A DNA stretch of 64,000 bases from Mermis nigrescens (Eukaryota > Nematoda > Enoplea > Mermithida > Mermithidae): NCBI GenBank assembly GCA_036768485.1, contig JAVLUZ010000340.1:4647886-4711885 (forward strand), read 5' to 3'. Each line of letters starts with the position of its first letter. The first letter of the stretch is position 1. Of the stretch, positions 38,001 to 43,341 are shown piece by piece. Below the pieces are notes generated by a model. The model made no database searches and was not told the origin of the DNA. It was given only the letters and a program-made list of their open reading frames with translations. The translations under genes were made by a program, and so were the position numbers.

Positions 38001-39497
38001 CCTTAAAGGACAATAATTTTAACATGGGAGACATAAGAACTAGCTAAGAATGAGTTTCTAATATTCCATATGGCAGCATCAGAAAAATAGCAGAAATAAA
38101 ATAGTGACCTGACCTTATATCATCTTAGAGAGGTCCGCAGAAAATTTTCACACTCCCTCGAATTGACGATTTTTCAACAAAAAATCCCGAAACATTGGTA
38201 AAAAGATGCTGTTTTGAGCGTTTTTAGCCATCGCTTTGCTCAAATATGTTCAATTTTCGGTGCTTCGTGCCATACTCTTTTTTGACTATATTTTAATCAA
38301 TTTCATACAATTTTTATGATATTTTATCAAAATTTTTTTGTTTTTACGCTCTGGAAAGATAGAGCATCTTCAGAAACGCCGAAAAATGATGTTTTTGATA
38401 AGTATTTACCCTTTTATGACAAAAACGACACTTTGAAATTTCACCCGCCCCATAATCCACATGGTGTGCATGTCGGGAGCTAACAAAGAAATATTAGCAC
38501 ATCAACTATAGTCTATTTTTTTAAGAAAACAGCTAGAAAGATGGCTTCCAAGCATACATATAACAGGGGATGGAGACACAATCATTACCCCTATCCCCTA
38601 AGTCAGAAAAATTCCATCCCCCCACTTTCAGCAAAAACTTGCGTTCACAAACGTTATAAGAATTATGAAAACATCATAAAAATATTTTAAACATAATAAT
38701 ATGAATGTTAAATAGTATAGAAAATTTTATTTTATATAGGTATAAAAAACAATGTCCAGATTTTTTATAAAAAATAAAATATTATAAAAAAATATTTATA
38801 TTATATTATTATAAAATATTACAAAGTTTATTCCGGAGATCATTGTACATATAGAAAGAGACTCATTCAACAAGACAGTGCGTCATATTAATAATAACTA
38901 AGTGCTTAACCGCACCTTCCAGCAAAATTGTATAGTTTCAGCATTGTATTCTTTGTTTTGCAGCAATTCAATGACACAGTTCAATCAAGGCTTTTAATTT
39001 CTTCATGCAAATAAAAAGGTAGGTAATTAACGCCAAATATGTAGGAAATGTCTGTGCTTTCTAACGTATCCGCAGGTTTTCTGGAAGCCCTGACCAAATA
39101 AGTCTTCGAAAGAAAGTTAAATATCATAATCACATTACAATAAATAGAACTCGCAAATTTAGCAATCAAAAACGAATCAAATTTAATGAGAAATTACCGG
39201 ATCGCCGAGTATCTCGGCTCGTAAGATCTTAGCTGCTAACTTGTTCTTTTCTTCGCACACGGATTTGCTTTGAACGGCTCGATCGTCTGAACAATGAAAC
39301 CCATAAATAATCAAGCAAGTTTTGGAAAAGTAAAATTACTAATTACTTTTCGTTATGACTTTGTTGCCGCTGTAAAATTCGCGCTGGCTTTCCTTAGAAG
39401 CAGGCACAAAATCCCGGGGCTGATGACATTCTGGTAAGCGTTTCAAAATGCGCTGATCAATGCACTTAGGTTTTACGATATGACCCGAATGGCTCAT
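10243..39497 (-). CDS. CWF19L2: CWF19L2-type spliceosome-associated protein, complete ten-exon gene (join of exons listed separately)
   Basis: Spliced from ten minus-strand exons: 39497-39347, 39286-39198, 38001-37762, 34139-34029, 32637-32514, 17383-17289, 17236-17120, 14772-14617, 12048-11968 and 10503-10243. All introns are GT-AG, every phase agrees, and the total is 1425 nt (474 aa plus stop). Domain order: N-terminal charged segment with KNKLAAKILRAEILGD (about 64-80); the typical LLLTKTDLRSG...GGTRKR segment; DFSIKDML helix; CwfJ C-terminal domain 1 (about 250-365; CLHC, HLIVAIG, SIVPMSH); and CwfJ C-terminal domain 2 (about 385-470; FAVDFGLENGYAHVIE, IIGGMLDL, PFDWT). Family role: Cwf19/Drn1 proteins act with late or intron-lariat spliceosomes. 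The protein is shorter than human CWF19L2 because the long N-terminal extension is absent. The start ATG has an in-frame TAA three codons upstream. The GHC-type residues before SIVP are changed here (LQCSIVP). Confidence 0.9.
10637..10802 (+). mobile_element. Degraded MITE-A relic
   Basis: Starts CCACATATAGGCAGCAGCC and ends TTATGCCCACATTCTG, with eroded body phrases AAAAATTCGATTCTG and ATTTTCAAGG. It is an old copy, without target duplication, in CWF19L2 intron 9. Confidence 0.45.
11968..12048 (-). CDS. CWF19L2: CWF19L2 exon 9
   Basis: Acceptor GCTTTTAG|AAG, donor AAATCG|GTAAGT. 27 codons, phase 0/0: KAILECEEEWAQNKKIIDLS, QKELRKS. The KAI.E..EEW..NKK.IDLS..E.RKS signature links the two CwfJ domains. 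Confidence 0.93.
12214..12487 (-). mobile_element. MITE-A copy 5 (hAT-like), perfect 8-bp TSD
   Basis: 274 bp, minus orientation, plus-strand ends CATACTGGGCG and CCCACCTATG. Identical duplications GTTACGCT lie at 12206-12213 and 12488-12495. It is in CWF19L2 intron 8, about 165 bp from exon 9. Confidence 0.85.
12897..13696. mobile_element. hAT-like element with GC-rich TIRs, 8-bp TSD
   Basis: 800 bp bounded by TAGAGCTGTGCCGGGGCC and its inverse GGCCCCGGCACAGCTCTA, each continuing into ~65-80 bp of CCGGGGCC-rich subterminal sequence. Perfect duplication CTTTTTAC lies at 12889-12896 and 13697-13704. The TAG..G terminus plus 8-bp TSD is hAT-like. No transposase is present. A MITE-A-like relic is nested at about 13095-13330. 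Confidence 0.85.
13095..13330 (-). mobile_element. MITE-A-like chimera nested in the 12897 element
   Basis: The left end, CATTGGCGGATCTAGACCCC, resembles the end of the 55766 MITE. The body and right end (GAGCTGCCCATGTATG) are MITE-A in minus orientation. No TSD was found. Confidence 0.5.
14617..14772 (-). CDS. CWF19L2: CWF19L2 exon 8
   Basis: Acceptor CGTTTCAG|ATA, donor TTCAGG|GTATGA. 52 codons, phase 0/0: IWRKGLVAMCRERQLDIVFV, ESAKNVRYQPHTRVDCYPIT, IDAGKAAPMYFR. It matches the end of CwfJ domain 1 (..VF.E.A.N...Q.HT...C.P....G..AP.YF). Confidence 0.92.
15115..15470 (+). mobile_element. MITE-D copy (diverged)
   Basis: Family blocks are in order: ATCTTGAG start, TTTTACACCCTG, GAATTCGCAAATTTTTTTG, AAGCGTTTTTGGCCATC, AATTCAAAAGTGC, a GGCGTTTCGCGCC palindrome, AGAAACGC, and end GCTGTGCATGTATA. 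It lies in CWF19L2 intron 7. TSD unclear. Confidence 0.5.
16348..16594 (-). mobile_element. MITE-A copy 6 (hAT-like), 7/8 TSD
   Basis: 247 bp, minus orientation, plus-strand ends CATACTTGGGCG and CCCACCTATG. Flanks CTCACCGC (16340-16347) and CTCACCGA (16595-16602). In CWF19L2 intron 7. Confidence 0.8.
17120..17236 (-). CDS. CWF19L2: CWF19L2 exon 7
   Basis: Acceptor ATTTTTTCAG|ACT, donor ATGAAA|GTAATC. 39 codons, phase 0/0: TYLIVPASKPLVNLQCSIVP, then MSHVSSCVQMDEDIYDEMK. This is the HIT-like core of CwfJ domain 1. The His after SIVPMS is kept; the first His of the usual doublet and the GHC motif are not. Confidence 0.9.
17289..17383 (-). CDS. CWF19L2: CWF19L2 exon 6
   Basis: Acceptor TTTATTACAG|CT, donor TTAAAA|GTAAGC. 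Encodes AHKRLEQTLESCLHCIDSKR, then LQKHLIVAIGLK, the start of CwfJ C-terminal domain 1 with its CxxC pair. The following intron is only 52 nt. Confidence 0.92.
18420..18802 (+). mobile_element. MITE-C copy 1 (hAT-like), 7/8 TSD
   Basis: 383 bp with ends CAGTGTTTTTCTG and AAAAAACCGTG. Flanks GTCCTAAA (18412-18419) and GCCCTAAA (18803-18810). It is shorter than other copies through internal loss. Nested in the 17685 element. Confidence 0.8.
19471..19747 (+). mobile_element. MITE-E copy 2
   Basis: From CCATACGTGTAACAGGGGG to GCTGTTGCATGCATGC. The body has GGCGAAAATTTGCG, TTTTTAGGTGCTTTTGCC and AAAATGGCC family blocks. It seems to carry a second, partial repeat of its 3' end near 19680-19745. 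Confidence 0.5.
20870..21126 (+). mobile_element. MITE-E copy 3
   Basis: Family body (CACGTGCTTTTTTACTTCTGG, TCTAAAAATGACC) and the end GCCGTTCCATATATGCATG are recognisable; the left end is eroded. Confidence 0.4.
21127..22733. other. Intron 5 sequence, mostly unassigned
   Basis: A short region near 21197-21230 and 21450-21500 repeats GGTCAAGTGACTT / AAGTCACTTGACC on opposite strands. Otherwise no repeat family and no convincing exon were seen in this stretch. Confidence 0.3.
22734..22927 (+). mobile_element. MITE-E copy 4
   Basis: Starts CATGTAACGGCTCGAAATTT and ends CTTGCATGTATG. The body is complete: TTTGGCCAAAGACGGCC, AAAACGCCTAAAAACGGCC, GATCCCCATCCC. No TSD. Confidence 0.65.
22928..23929. 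other. Upstream region of the PAN gene, non-repetitive
   Basis: AT-rich, without recognised MITE copies, in contrast to the rest of intron 5. This may reflect a promoter or regulatory region for the nested gene (inference from repeat depletion only). Confidence 0.3.
23930..23939 (+). promoter_or_regulatory. TATA box of the nested PAN gene
   Basis: TATATAAATA lies 143 bp before the predicted ATG at 24082. A start site about 30 bp downstream would give a 5' leader of roughly 120 nt. Confidence 0.5.
24082..25972 (+). CDS. Secreted PAN/Apple-domain protein, gene nested in CWF19L2 intron 5 (exons 24082-24280 and 25667-25972; 3' part uncertain)
   Basis: Exon 1 (24082-24280) starts with ATG and encodes a probable signal segment (MPKLMVASIAMVLSNGF), a short Pro-rich run and an acidic stretch ending YDDLE. 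Donor GAAG|GTAGAT, phase 1. Exon 2 (25667-25972) follows acceptor CATACTTCAG|AA and joins in phase to give EECPVKGNAVPNSGFYG. It then reads a complete PAN/Apple domain: HAECLITCHRDSQCRSVNVQ, CQLNEFNQYDS, VVYYEDIRC. Six cysteines are in the usual order. The donor is CTTA|GTGAGT, again phase 1, so this is a symmetric 1-1 domain exon of the kind used in exon shuffling. PAN domains bind proteins or sugars outside the cell. A MITE-D begins 55 bp after the exon. Confidence 0.75.
24698..24900 (-). mobile_element. MITE-D copy, internally deleted
   Basis: Minus orientation: CATGCATAGCATAAAAATTC start, GGCGTTTCTGACGATGCT core, CCCAAATGATCGTGTAAG end. The half with the GGCGC palindrome is missing. In the intron of the PAN gene. 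Confidence 0.6.
24912..25543. mobile_element. hAT-like element with TAGAGCC TIRs, 7/8 TSD
   Basis: 632 bp bounded by TAGAGCCCCCAAAATTTGG and inverse CCAAATTTCGAAGGCTCTA. Flanks CTTATCAC (24904-24911) and CTTATTAC (25544-25551). The interior is studded with the phrase TTTGGTGCA. No transposase frame. Sits in the PAN gene intron, 124 bp before exon 2. Confidence 0.82.
26028..26424 (-). mobile_element. MITE-D copy adjoining PAN exon 2
   Basis: Minus orientation, from TGCACAAGATGGAAATTTTG to CCCCAAGATCATGTATG, with the GCGAAGCGCCGAAAATTTG palindrome, AGCTAAAAACGCC and GGGTG-rich ends. It begins 55 bp after the donor of the PAN exon. Left terminus eroded; no TSD. Confidence 0.65.
26424..26630 (+). 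mobile_element. MITE-E copy 5
   Basis: TCCAGAATTGGTCG...GAAGCCAGGAAATTTG, then GTAGGTGTTTTTTGGC and GGCCAAAAACTGGAGGTCA, end CCATTACAAGTATG. It directly adjoins the preceding MITE-D, perhaps sharing its terminus. Confidence 0.55.
26660..27070. mobile_element. Two abutting partial MITE-E copies in opposite orientation
   Basis: 26660-26850 reads the family on the minus strand (CGGCTCAAGTTTTAGATGG, GGCCAAAAATAGC). 26865-27070 reads it on the plus strand (GCAAAAACTTGCG, AGGTGCTTTTTTGGCC, GAGCTGTTACATGTCTGG). The opposed halves form an imperfect inverted repeat. Confidence 0.45.
27610..28205 (+). mobile_element. MITE-D copy carrying a nested MITE-A
   Basis: Family blocks before and after the nested MITE-A: GGATTGGAGGGGTTTTCAC, then AGAATCGGCGATTTCC, TTCTAGCGTTTTTGC, a GGCGCTTAGCGC palindrome, GTAAGAAACACC and end TATGCTGAGCATGTC. 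The older D copy was split by insertion of 27641-27885. Confidence 0.55.
27641..27885 (+). mobile_element. MITE-A copy 7 (hAT-like), perfect 8-bp TSD
   Basis: 245 bp, CATACGTGGGCAGC to CGCTCATGTGTG. Identical flanks GTTTTCAC (27633-27640 and 27886-27893). Nested in a MITE-D. Confidence 0.88.
28206..29018. other. Intron 5 sequence without recognised features
   Basis: AT-rich unique-looking DNA. No family copy, exon or RNA gene was seen. Confidence 0.3.
29019..29197 (+). CDS. Candidate terminal exon in CWF19L2 intron 5, possibly of the PAN gene
   Basis: After a possible acceptor AAACTTGTAG|CT the frame reads TYDDCVKKYDLYLEQRILEA, TEGKYGVGQAESDNKFKLNR, LLMLEKIVKLFQKQSHID and stops (TAA at 29195-29197). 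Codon use and amphipathic pattern look coding. The first two bases fit the phase-1 donor of PAN exon 2. I do not recognise a family. An alternative acceptor at 29000 would also be in phase. There is no match of domain logic to PAN, so membership is a guess. Confidence 0.35.
29665..29879 (+). mobile_element. MITE-E copy 7
   Basis: CATACAAGTAACAGGGGGTG to CGAACCGTTGAATGTATG. Full body (GGCCACCTTTGGGTGTTTTT, AAAATGGCCGGGG). No TSD. 22 bp before MITE-A copy 8. Confidence 0.6.
29902..30131 (-). mobile_element. MITE-A copy 8 (hAT-like), 7/8 TSD
   Basis: 230 bp, minus orientation, plus-strand ends CACACATGGGCG and CCCACCTATG. Flanks GAAGTGAC (29894-29901) and GAAGTGAT (30132-30139). Confidence 0.82.
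30902..31136 (-). mobile_element. MITE-E copy 8, 7/8 TSD
   Basis: 235 bp from CATACATGTATGTACGGC to CCTACGTGTATG, flanked by CATATACT (30894-30901) and CATATTCT (31137-31144). This copy gives the best evidence that MITE-E also makes 8-bp duplications. Confidence 0.7.
31597..31980 (+). mobile_element. MITE-F copy 1, 3' terminus replaced by (TG)n
   Basis: Starts CATGCACACGGTCAAAAGCT and parallels 34973-35388 through GGGTGAATGAGTAAT-like, CATGAATATTT and GAAAGCAATAA blocks. It ends in CATCCGCCAG directly before the TG tract, where the other copy has its GTGTGCATGTGTG terminus. Confidence 0.6.
31981..32032. repeat. (TG)26 microsatellite
   Basis: An uninterrupted TG dinucleotide tract of about 52 bp at the position of the MITE-F 3' terminus. 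Confidence 0.98.
32514..32637 (-). CDS. CWF19L2: CWF19L2 exon 5
   Basis: Acceptor TTTATTTAAG|G, donor GTGGATG|GTAAAG. 41 codons plus one base: VTSLETDDSFTTDDAITGHA, then SKKKKHKRR and NRAVD. The single leftover G is completed by CT at the start of exon 6. It precedes the 15.1-kb intron 5. Confidence 0.85.
32638..34028. other. CWF19L2 intron 4, no repeat family identified
   Basis: Nothing beyond AT-rich intron sequence was recognised. Confidence 0.35.
34029..34139 (-). CDS. CWF19L2: CWF19L2 exon 4
   Basis: Acceptor TTTTTTGCAG|CTT, donor GCCAAG|GTAACA. 37 codons, phase 0/0: LKCSGDAKDFSIKDMLELEK, then FTTAEDQLAMFGATSAK. It corresponds to the ...SL.DLV..EK..TAE....F...ASK segment of CWF19L2. 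Confidence 0.85.
34513..34782 (-). mobile_element. MITE-A copy 9 (hAT-like), perfect 8-bp TSD
   Basis: 270 bp, minus orientation, plus-strand ends CAAACATGGGCG and CCCACGTATG. Identical flanks GTCGTAAT (34505-34512 and 34783-34790). In CWF19L2 intron 3. Confidence 0.88.
34973..35388 (+). mobile_element. MITE-F copy 2 (hAT-like), 7/8 TSD
   Basis: 416 bp with ends CATACATGCACACGG and CCCCGTGTGCATGTGTG (inverted repeats). Flanks ATTTCAAG (34965-34972) and ATTTCAGG (35389-35396). Non-coding. Confidence 0.78.
35813..36211 (+). mobile_element. MITE-D copy 1 (hAT-like), perfect 8-bp TSD
   Basis: 399 bp, from CATATACGATCTTGGGGG to GCTATGCATGTATG. Identical flanks TTCGTGAG (35805-35812 and 36212-36219). 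This is the reference copy for the family: CATCGCCAGAATTAGCG, AAGCGTTTTTAGC, TTTTCGCGCCATTAT, CGTCAGAAACGC, CCCCCCAGAATTCAAATGC. Confidence 0.87.
36338..36535 (+). mobile_element. MITE-D copy 2, 3'-truncated
   Basis: Starts CATACACGATCTGGGGGG and matches the first ~200 bp of 35813-36211 almost base for base, including CATCCATCGCCAGAATTAGC and AAGCGTTTTTAGCTATC. It stops after CGTGCCATTAT. It is preceded by GTCGTGAG, nearly the TSD of copy 1. Confidence 0.75.
36620..37058 (-). mobile_element. MITE-C copy 2 (hAT-like), perfect 8-bp TSD
   Basis: 439 bp, plus-strand ends CACGGTTTTTTTGTA and ACAAAAAAACACTG. Identical flanks ACTGTAAG (36612-36619 and 37059-37066). In CWF19L2 intron 3. Confidence 0.9.
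37762..38001 (-). CDS. CWF19L2: CWF19L2 exon 3
   Basis: Acceptor CCTTTAAG|G, donor AAGCGG|GTAAAA. 80 codons, phase 0 at both ends. Encodes ALAGQLKRQLEAL, a Ser/Asp/Glu-rich acidic stretch, then LLLTKTDLRSGLTYPVYKKH and GGTRKR, which matches the conserved region before the CwfJ domains. Confidence 0.9.
38120..38475 (+). mobile_element. MITE-D copy (diverged)
   Basis: TTTTCACACTCCCTCGAATT, GACGATTTTTCAAC, TTGAGCGTTTTTAGCCATC, TTTTCGGTGCTTCGTGCC, ATCTTCAGAAACGCCG, and end CATGGTGTGCATGTC. In CWF19L2 intron 2. Confidence 0.55.
38556..38645 (+). mobile_element. MITE-E fragment
   Basis: CATACATATAACAGGGGATG through GCAAAAACTTGCG; only the first ~90 bp of the family, followed by AT-rich low-complexity DNA. 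Confidence 0.45.
39198..39286 (-). CDS. CWF19L2: CWF19L2 exon 2
   Basis: Acceptor TTGTTCAG|AC, donor GATCCG|GTAATT. Encodes DRAVQSKSVCEEKNKLAAKI, then LRAEILGDP. The KLAAKI...AE.LGD helix is a conserved CWF19L2 landmark. 89 nt; ends in phase 0. Confidence 0.85.
39347..39497 (-). CDS. CWF19L2: CWF19L2 exon 1
   Basis: Start ATG at 39497, preceded in frame by TAA. Encodes MSHSGHIVKPKCIDQRILKR, then a short charged stretch to NKVITK. Donor AAAA|GTAATT leaves one base (phase 1). The intron to exon 2 is only 60 nt. The sequence itself is not diagnostic, but its phase joins exon 2 exactly. Confidence 0.75.
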
Positions 39498-39798
39498 ATT
39501 TCGTTAAATAGTTCAACTTATAGCTGATCAAATGTCATGTGAATCAAGCATTAGGTACACAATTACTGGCGATATCAAGATCACTATTTTAAATCTTAAA
39601 GAAAAATCACGCCACTAAGTATTTTAATTCGGTACGGAAAATAAAATTCTTTACAAACAGTGGGTGGGTATCTAAGGGGATCAGAGAAATCTGATGACTT
39701 ACAATAGGACATACGTATCACATTTAATGACGTACTGTATGACTATTCAGAAGAACATTCAAGTCTAAACTACCAAATTCCTCTTAAATAGTACAGGG

Positions 39799-40243
39799 CA
39801 GCGTTTTTTTGTACAAGGTCCGTTTGTACATGTACAAAGATGGTCCCATAAAAGTCTTTGTACATTTTGTACATGCAAATTTTTGTGTACTCTAATATAG
39901 TACAGCAGCGATTTTAGTGTGATAAGACAGGGTTTTCGATCTTTGGTAGTGTAGTTTAGCTAATTTCTGGGTTTCTGACGCCAGAAATTACTAAAAATTG
40001 TCTCAAAACGCGCGATGCGCCGAAAAATTTGACATTTTTCCTTTTGGAATGCAATTTCTGCCATTATAAAGATATATAGAATACACAATTACTCATTTCG
40101 GCGCGAAGCGATAAAACTTTTGCGAATTTCACACCTTTTTTGCAATTTTTGTCTTCCCAAAAATCTTTGTACATGTACAAAGACGGTCCCGAAAAGTCTT
40201 TGTACATCGGGAAAAATCTTTGCCGAATACATAAAAAACGGTG
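39799..40243 (+). mobile_element. MITE-C copy 3 (hAT-like), perfect 8-bp TSD
   Basis: 445 bp, ends CAGCGTTTTTTTGTACA and ATAAAAAACGGTG. Identical flanks GTACAGGG (39791-39798 and 40244-40251). It lies 302 bp upstream of the CWF19L2 start codon, in its promoter region. Confidence 0.9.
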
Positions 40244-40538
40244 GTACAGGGTGAGCCAACTATGTAGCCACAAAACTAATGAAAATAAATTCAAAGATAG
40301 ACAATTCAATAATGAAACAATTTCTAAAGCTTTATTGCAAGTAAGCAAATTGGTCGAACACTTCACTGCTTCTAAGGACCTATCGTCCAACTAAAAAAAG
40401 CGCTTAAGTCATTCCTTGTATTCTAAAATTATTTTCTTTCTCGCCTCGGCAGTGACTTCCTTAAAAAGCCAATCTAAATCAATTTTAATAGTCAGGGATA
40501 CTAGCAGGAATTGTCGGATCATAAAGGTATAGTGCTGC

Positions 40539-41601
40539 TGGCCTCTAAAAAAACCAGTCGATTTGTAACCTGAAAAAAACCACCCCTTTTTTCCATAACC
40601 AAGAGAATATGACTGATGATATTATACTGGCGAACAAACTATGCCGTGAGGATAACAACTGACCCGTAATCTCTTTCCGGATCATTCAGAAACTTTAGAT
40701 ATAAATTTGTCGAAAAGTTCCAAAAAATTGCCATTTTTATGATTTTTTAAGCATTTTTGAGGGTCAGTATTTCTACCCGTATTCATATTCGCTGGAATCT
40801 TTTATGTTTTCACATTAATCTCCCTTGCAGACTAATGTCAGTAAAAAATTTAGTTGTCCTTTGTCATCCACATAGCTACAGTATACCTTCGAAGTCAAAT
40901 CTAAAAAAAACAGTTGTAACCTAAAAAAATTAGCGCCAATTTTTACATAACTTAGCAGGAATGTGCCTCGTAGCACCTTACATGATGCCTGATATTTATT
41001 TTTCACAAAAACTGCCAAAAAGCTCATTGTAACCTAAAAAAGCCACTGTAACCTAAAAAAAGACCAATGCTAAGAATACGTTGCCATGGCAACGAATTTA
41101 CTTTTCATCAAGTTGCATAATTTTGCACTGATTTCTTGCAGAGGATGTAGAAGAGACTTACCTAGAGTTGTTTTTATCACTTGAAGACTTTATTTGTGAA
41201 ATTTATAGAACTTTTAATGAAATTCATAAAAATTATTGATTTTTATATAAATGTGAAAAAATGAATGGAAATATAGGAAAAAATGATTTTTTCCAAATAA
41301 ATATAATCATGTAAGGTCAACTAACTAATTTACGCTACAAACCACGCACTTCGCATAACATTTTGGGGGTGGTTTTTTTAGTTCCCACGGTATTTTACCT
41401 CTCAGATGGAATTTGCTGGTTTTTTTCTATTTTAGACTTTGATCGATTTTTTCTCCAAAACTAAAGGGATCTATGAAATCAACTAAGTGGAGAAAGATGG
41501 AGCATCGGCGGGAGATTGCTCTGATTATATAAGTTTCTAAACTGGGGTGCTTGCACAATGAATATATGCAAAAAACATGAAAAGTGGTTTTTTAGAGGCC
41601 A
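40539..41601. mobile_element. 1.06-kb TIR element with repeated GTAACCTAAAAAA phrases
   Basis: Ends TGGCCTCTAAAAAAACCA and inverse TGGTTTTTTAGAGGCCA. Inside, GTAACCT(G/A)AAAAAA recurs at about 40566, 40917, 41032 and 41048. No long open frame and no clear target duplication. Confidence 0.6.
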
Positions 41602-41730
41602 TGACTATAAGCGTATGTTTAAACTAAATTTAAAAGCTCATCAGTATCAATGAGACCGATCAACTAGAAATTCGATAAATCATGTAATCGCAAAGTTCGG
41701 TTGTGATACAAAAAGGCTCTAAGCTTCCTA

Positions 41731-41945
41731 CACATAGGTCAAAAATGGCCTTAAAAAGGTGATATAGCGAAAAAATGCCATTTTTTTACGTTTCTCATAG
41801 AGCACTACCCATTAGCATCAAAAAATTGCGAAAAAACAAAAAATTTTCAAAAATTAAATTTTTGGGGGATATTTTGGTTCTGGGGGGTATTCGGCCTTCT
41901 GGGGGAGGGGGGTAGCATACCCCTAAACCCCCATGCCCAGGTGTG
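41731..41945 (+). mobile_element. MITE-A copy 10, internally deleted
   Basis: CACATAGG start joined directly to TCAAAAATGGCC (about 60 bp missing), then the usual body and end GCCCAGGTGTG. Confidence 0.65.
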
Positions 41946-42202
41946 GTGAGAACTACAAACAAGAAAGAGTAATTTATCAGCATGCAGATAGAACACAGAG
42001 GAGGTATATGCATATAGTTGTTTCAGTTTTATCTGAGAGGAAAATAATCTGTGGACGACATTCATGTCATTGCTTCAAAGAAAGACTGTATTATATGTGA
42101 CCGTCTCGAGTTGAAAAGACGAAGAACCGGGGATATCCGTAGCATCCTCGAAAGCTTTATTATAAATAAACTGTAGCCGAAATTTTAAATAATGCCGCTG
42201 AT

Positions 42203-42340
42203 AGGGATGTGCCAGCTTCGATTTTAAAATTATTCGGATCCGGGTTGAGTTTCGGGTTTGGAATTTTTGAATCCTCGGGTTCGGATTTATGAATTTAAGA
42301 AACATTAGGTTCAGGTCTGGGTTTGACTTTTTTGTTTTAA
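42203..42340 (+). repeat. hAT-terminus-like fragment with GGGTT-rich low complexity
   Basis: TAGGGATGTGCCA followed by GGATCCGGGTTGAG, TTCGGGTTTGG and similar phrases to about 42340. The TAGGGATGTGC start plus a GGGTTCGGGTT-like subterminal region is common in hAT elements. The partner terminus is not found, so this is probably a fragment. Sequence from 42340 to 43098 shows nothing further. Confidence 0.35.
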
Positions 42341-43098
42341 CACTAATAACCATGTTTCCCCTTTGTTGCAACGTAAGTGTTCTGTATGAAACATAGACGC
42401 AATATGTGCTTCAAATTTATTTACACACATAGAAGACATGAGCATGAATGCAAAAAGCCTATCAAATAAATTCAAAAAATAAAAACCTACGCTGTGTCTC
42501 ACGTAGGTATCGAAACGTATTTTTCTTCGATGGAAAAGAGACTTTAAGTTTCGAGCATCAGATTTTAAACTTCGTATTTTATTTAAGTTTAAAAACAGTC
42601 AAAATTCAAATTTCAACATTAAGCAATGTGTTTAGAATCTTGATAAAATTTAGATGTAGAATAGAATAGAATAAACAGATTAAATAAATAAATAAAACCA
42701 TGATCTTGATGAAAACATTATAAAACAAATTATAAGAATTTTATCGATAAACGTAGCTTGCCCTGCTTTACAACTCAAGTTTCAATCCTTCGTCAACGAC
42801 AGTAAACTAGTCATTATTTAGACAAAAACTTGTGTGTGGCATATTTTCGTCATAAGCTATAATGTCCAAATGCCTTGCTACTTTTTTAACTGCAAAAAAC
42901 GCTAATATTGCGCCTGCGACATTACATAAATCATACTATTTATTTAAAAATATGAACGTATGTACATGTATTCGTGCGCTAAATTATTGATATTATTATC
43001 AGTAAATAAGTCTATGTATGTACTAATATACAGGGTGGCTCAACATACATGCACATATGGGGTGAAAGGGGTATTACCCCCTGAAGGGTCAGTCCGAC

Positions 43099-43341
43099 GA
43101 TACGTGGGCAGCAAAAAAATTCTGGGGAGAGCGGGGTGCAAGATTTTTCAAAGGTCAAAAAGTGGCCTTAAAAATGGTGGTATGGCGAAAAAACACAATT
43201 TTTCACGTTTCTCATCGAGCACTATCCATTTGCATCAAAAATTGCGAAAAAACAATAAATTTTCAAAAATTGATTTCTAGGGGTATTTTGGTTTCTCGAG
43301 GGAGGGGGTGCATACCCCCCAAGCCCCTACGCCCACGTGTG
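43099..43341 (+). mobile_element. MITE-A copy 11
   Basis: GATACGTGGGCAGC to GCCCACGTGTG, with typical body. Both flanks contain CCGAC but not at aligned positions, so the TSD is not clean. Confidence 0.7.
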
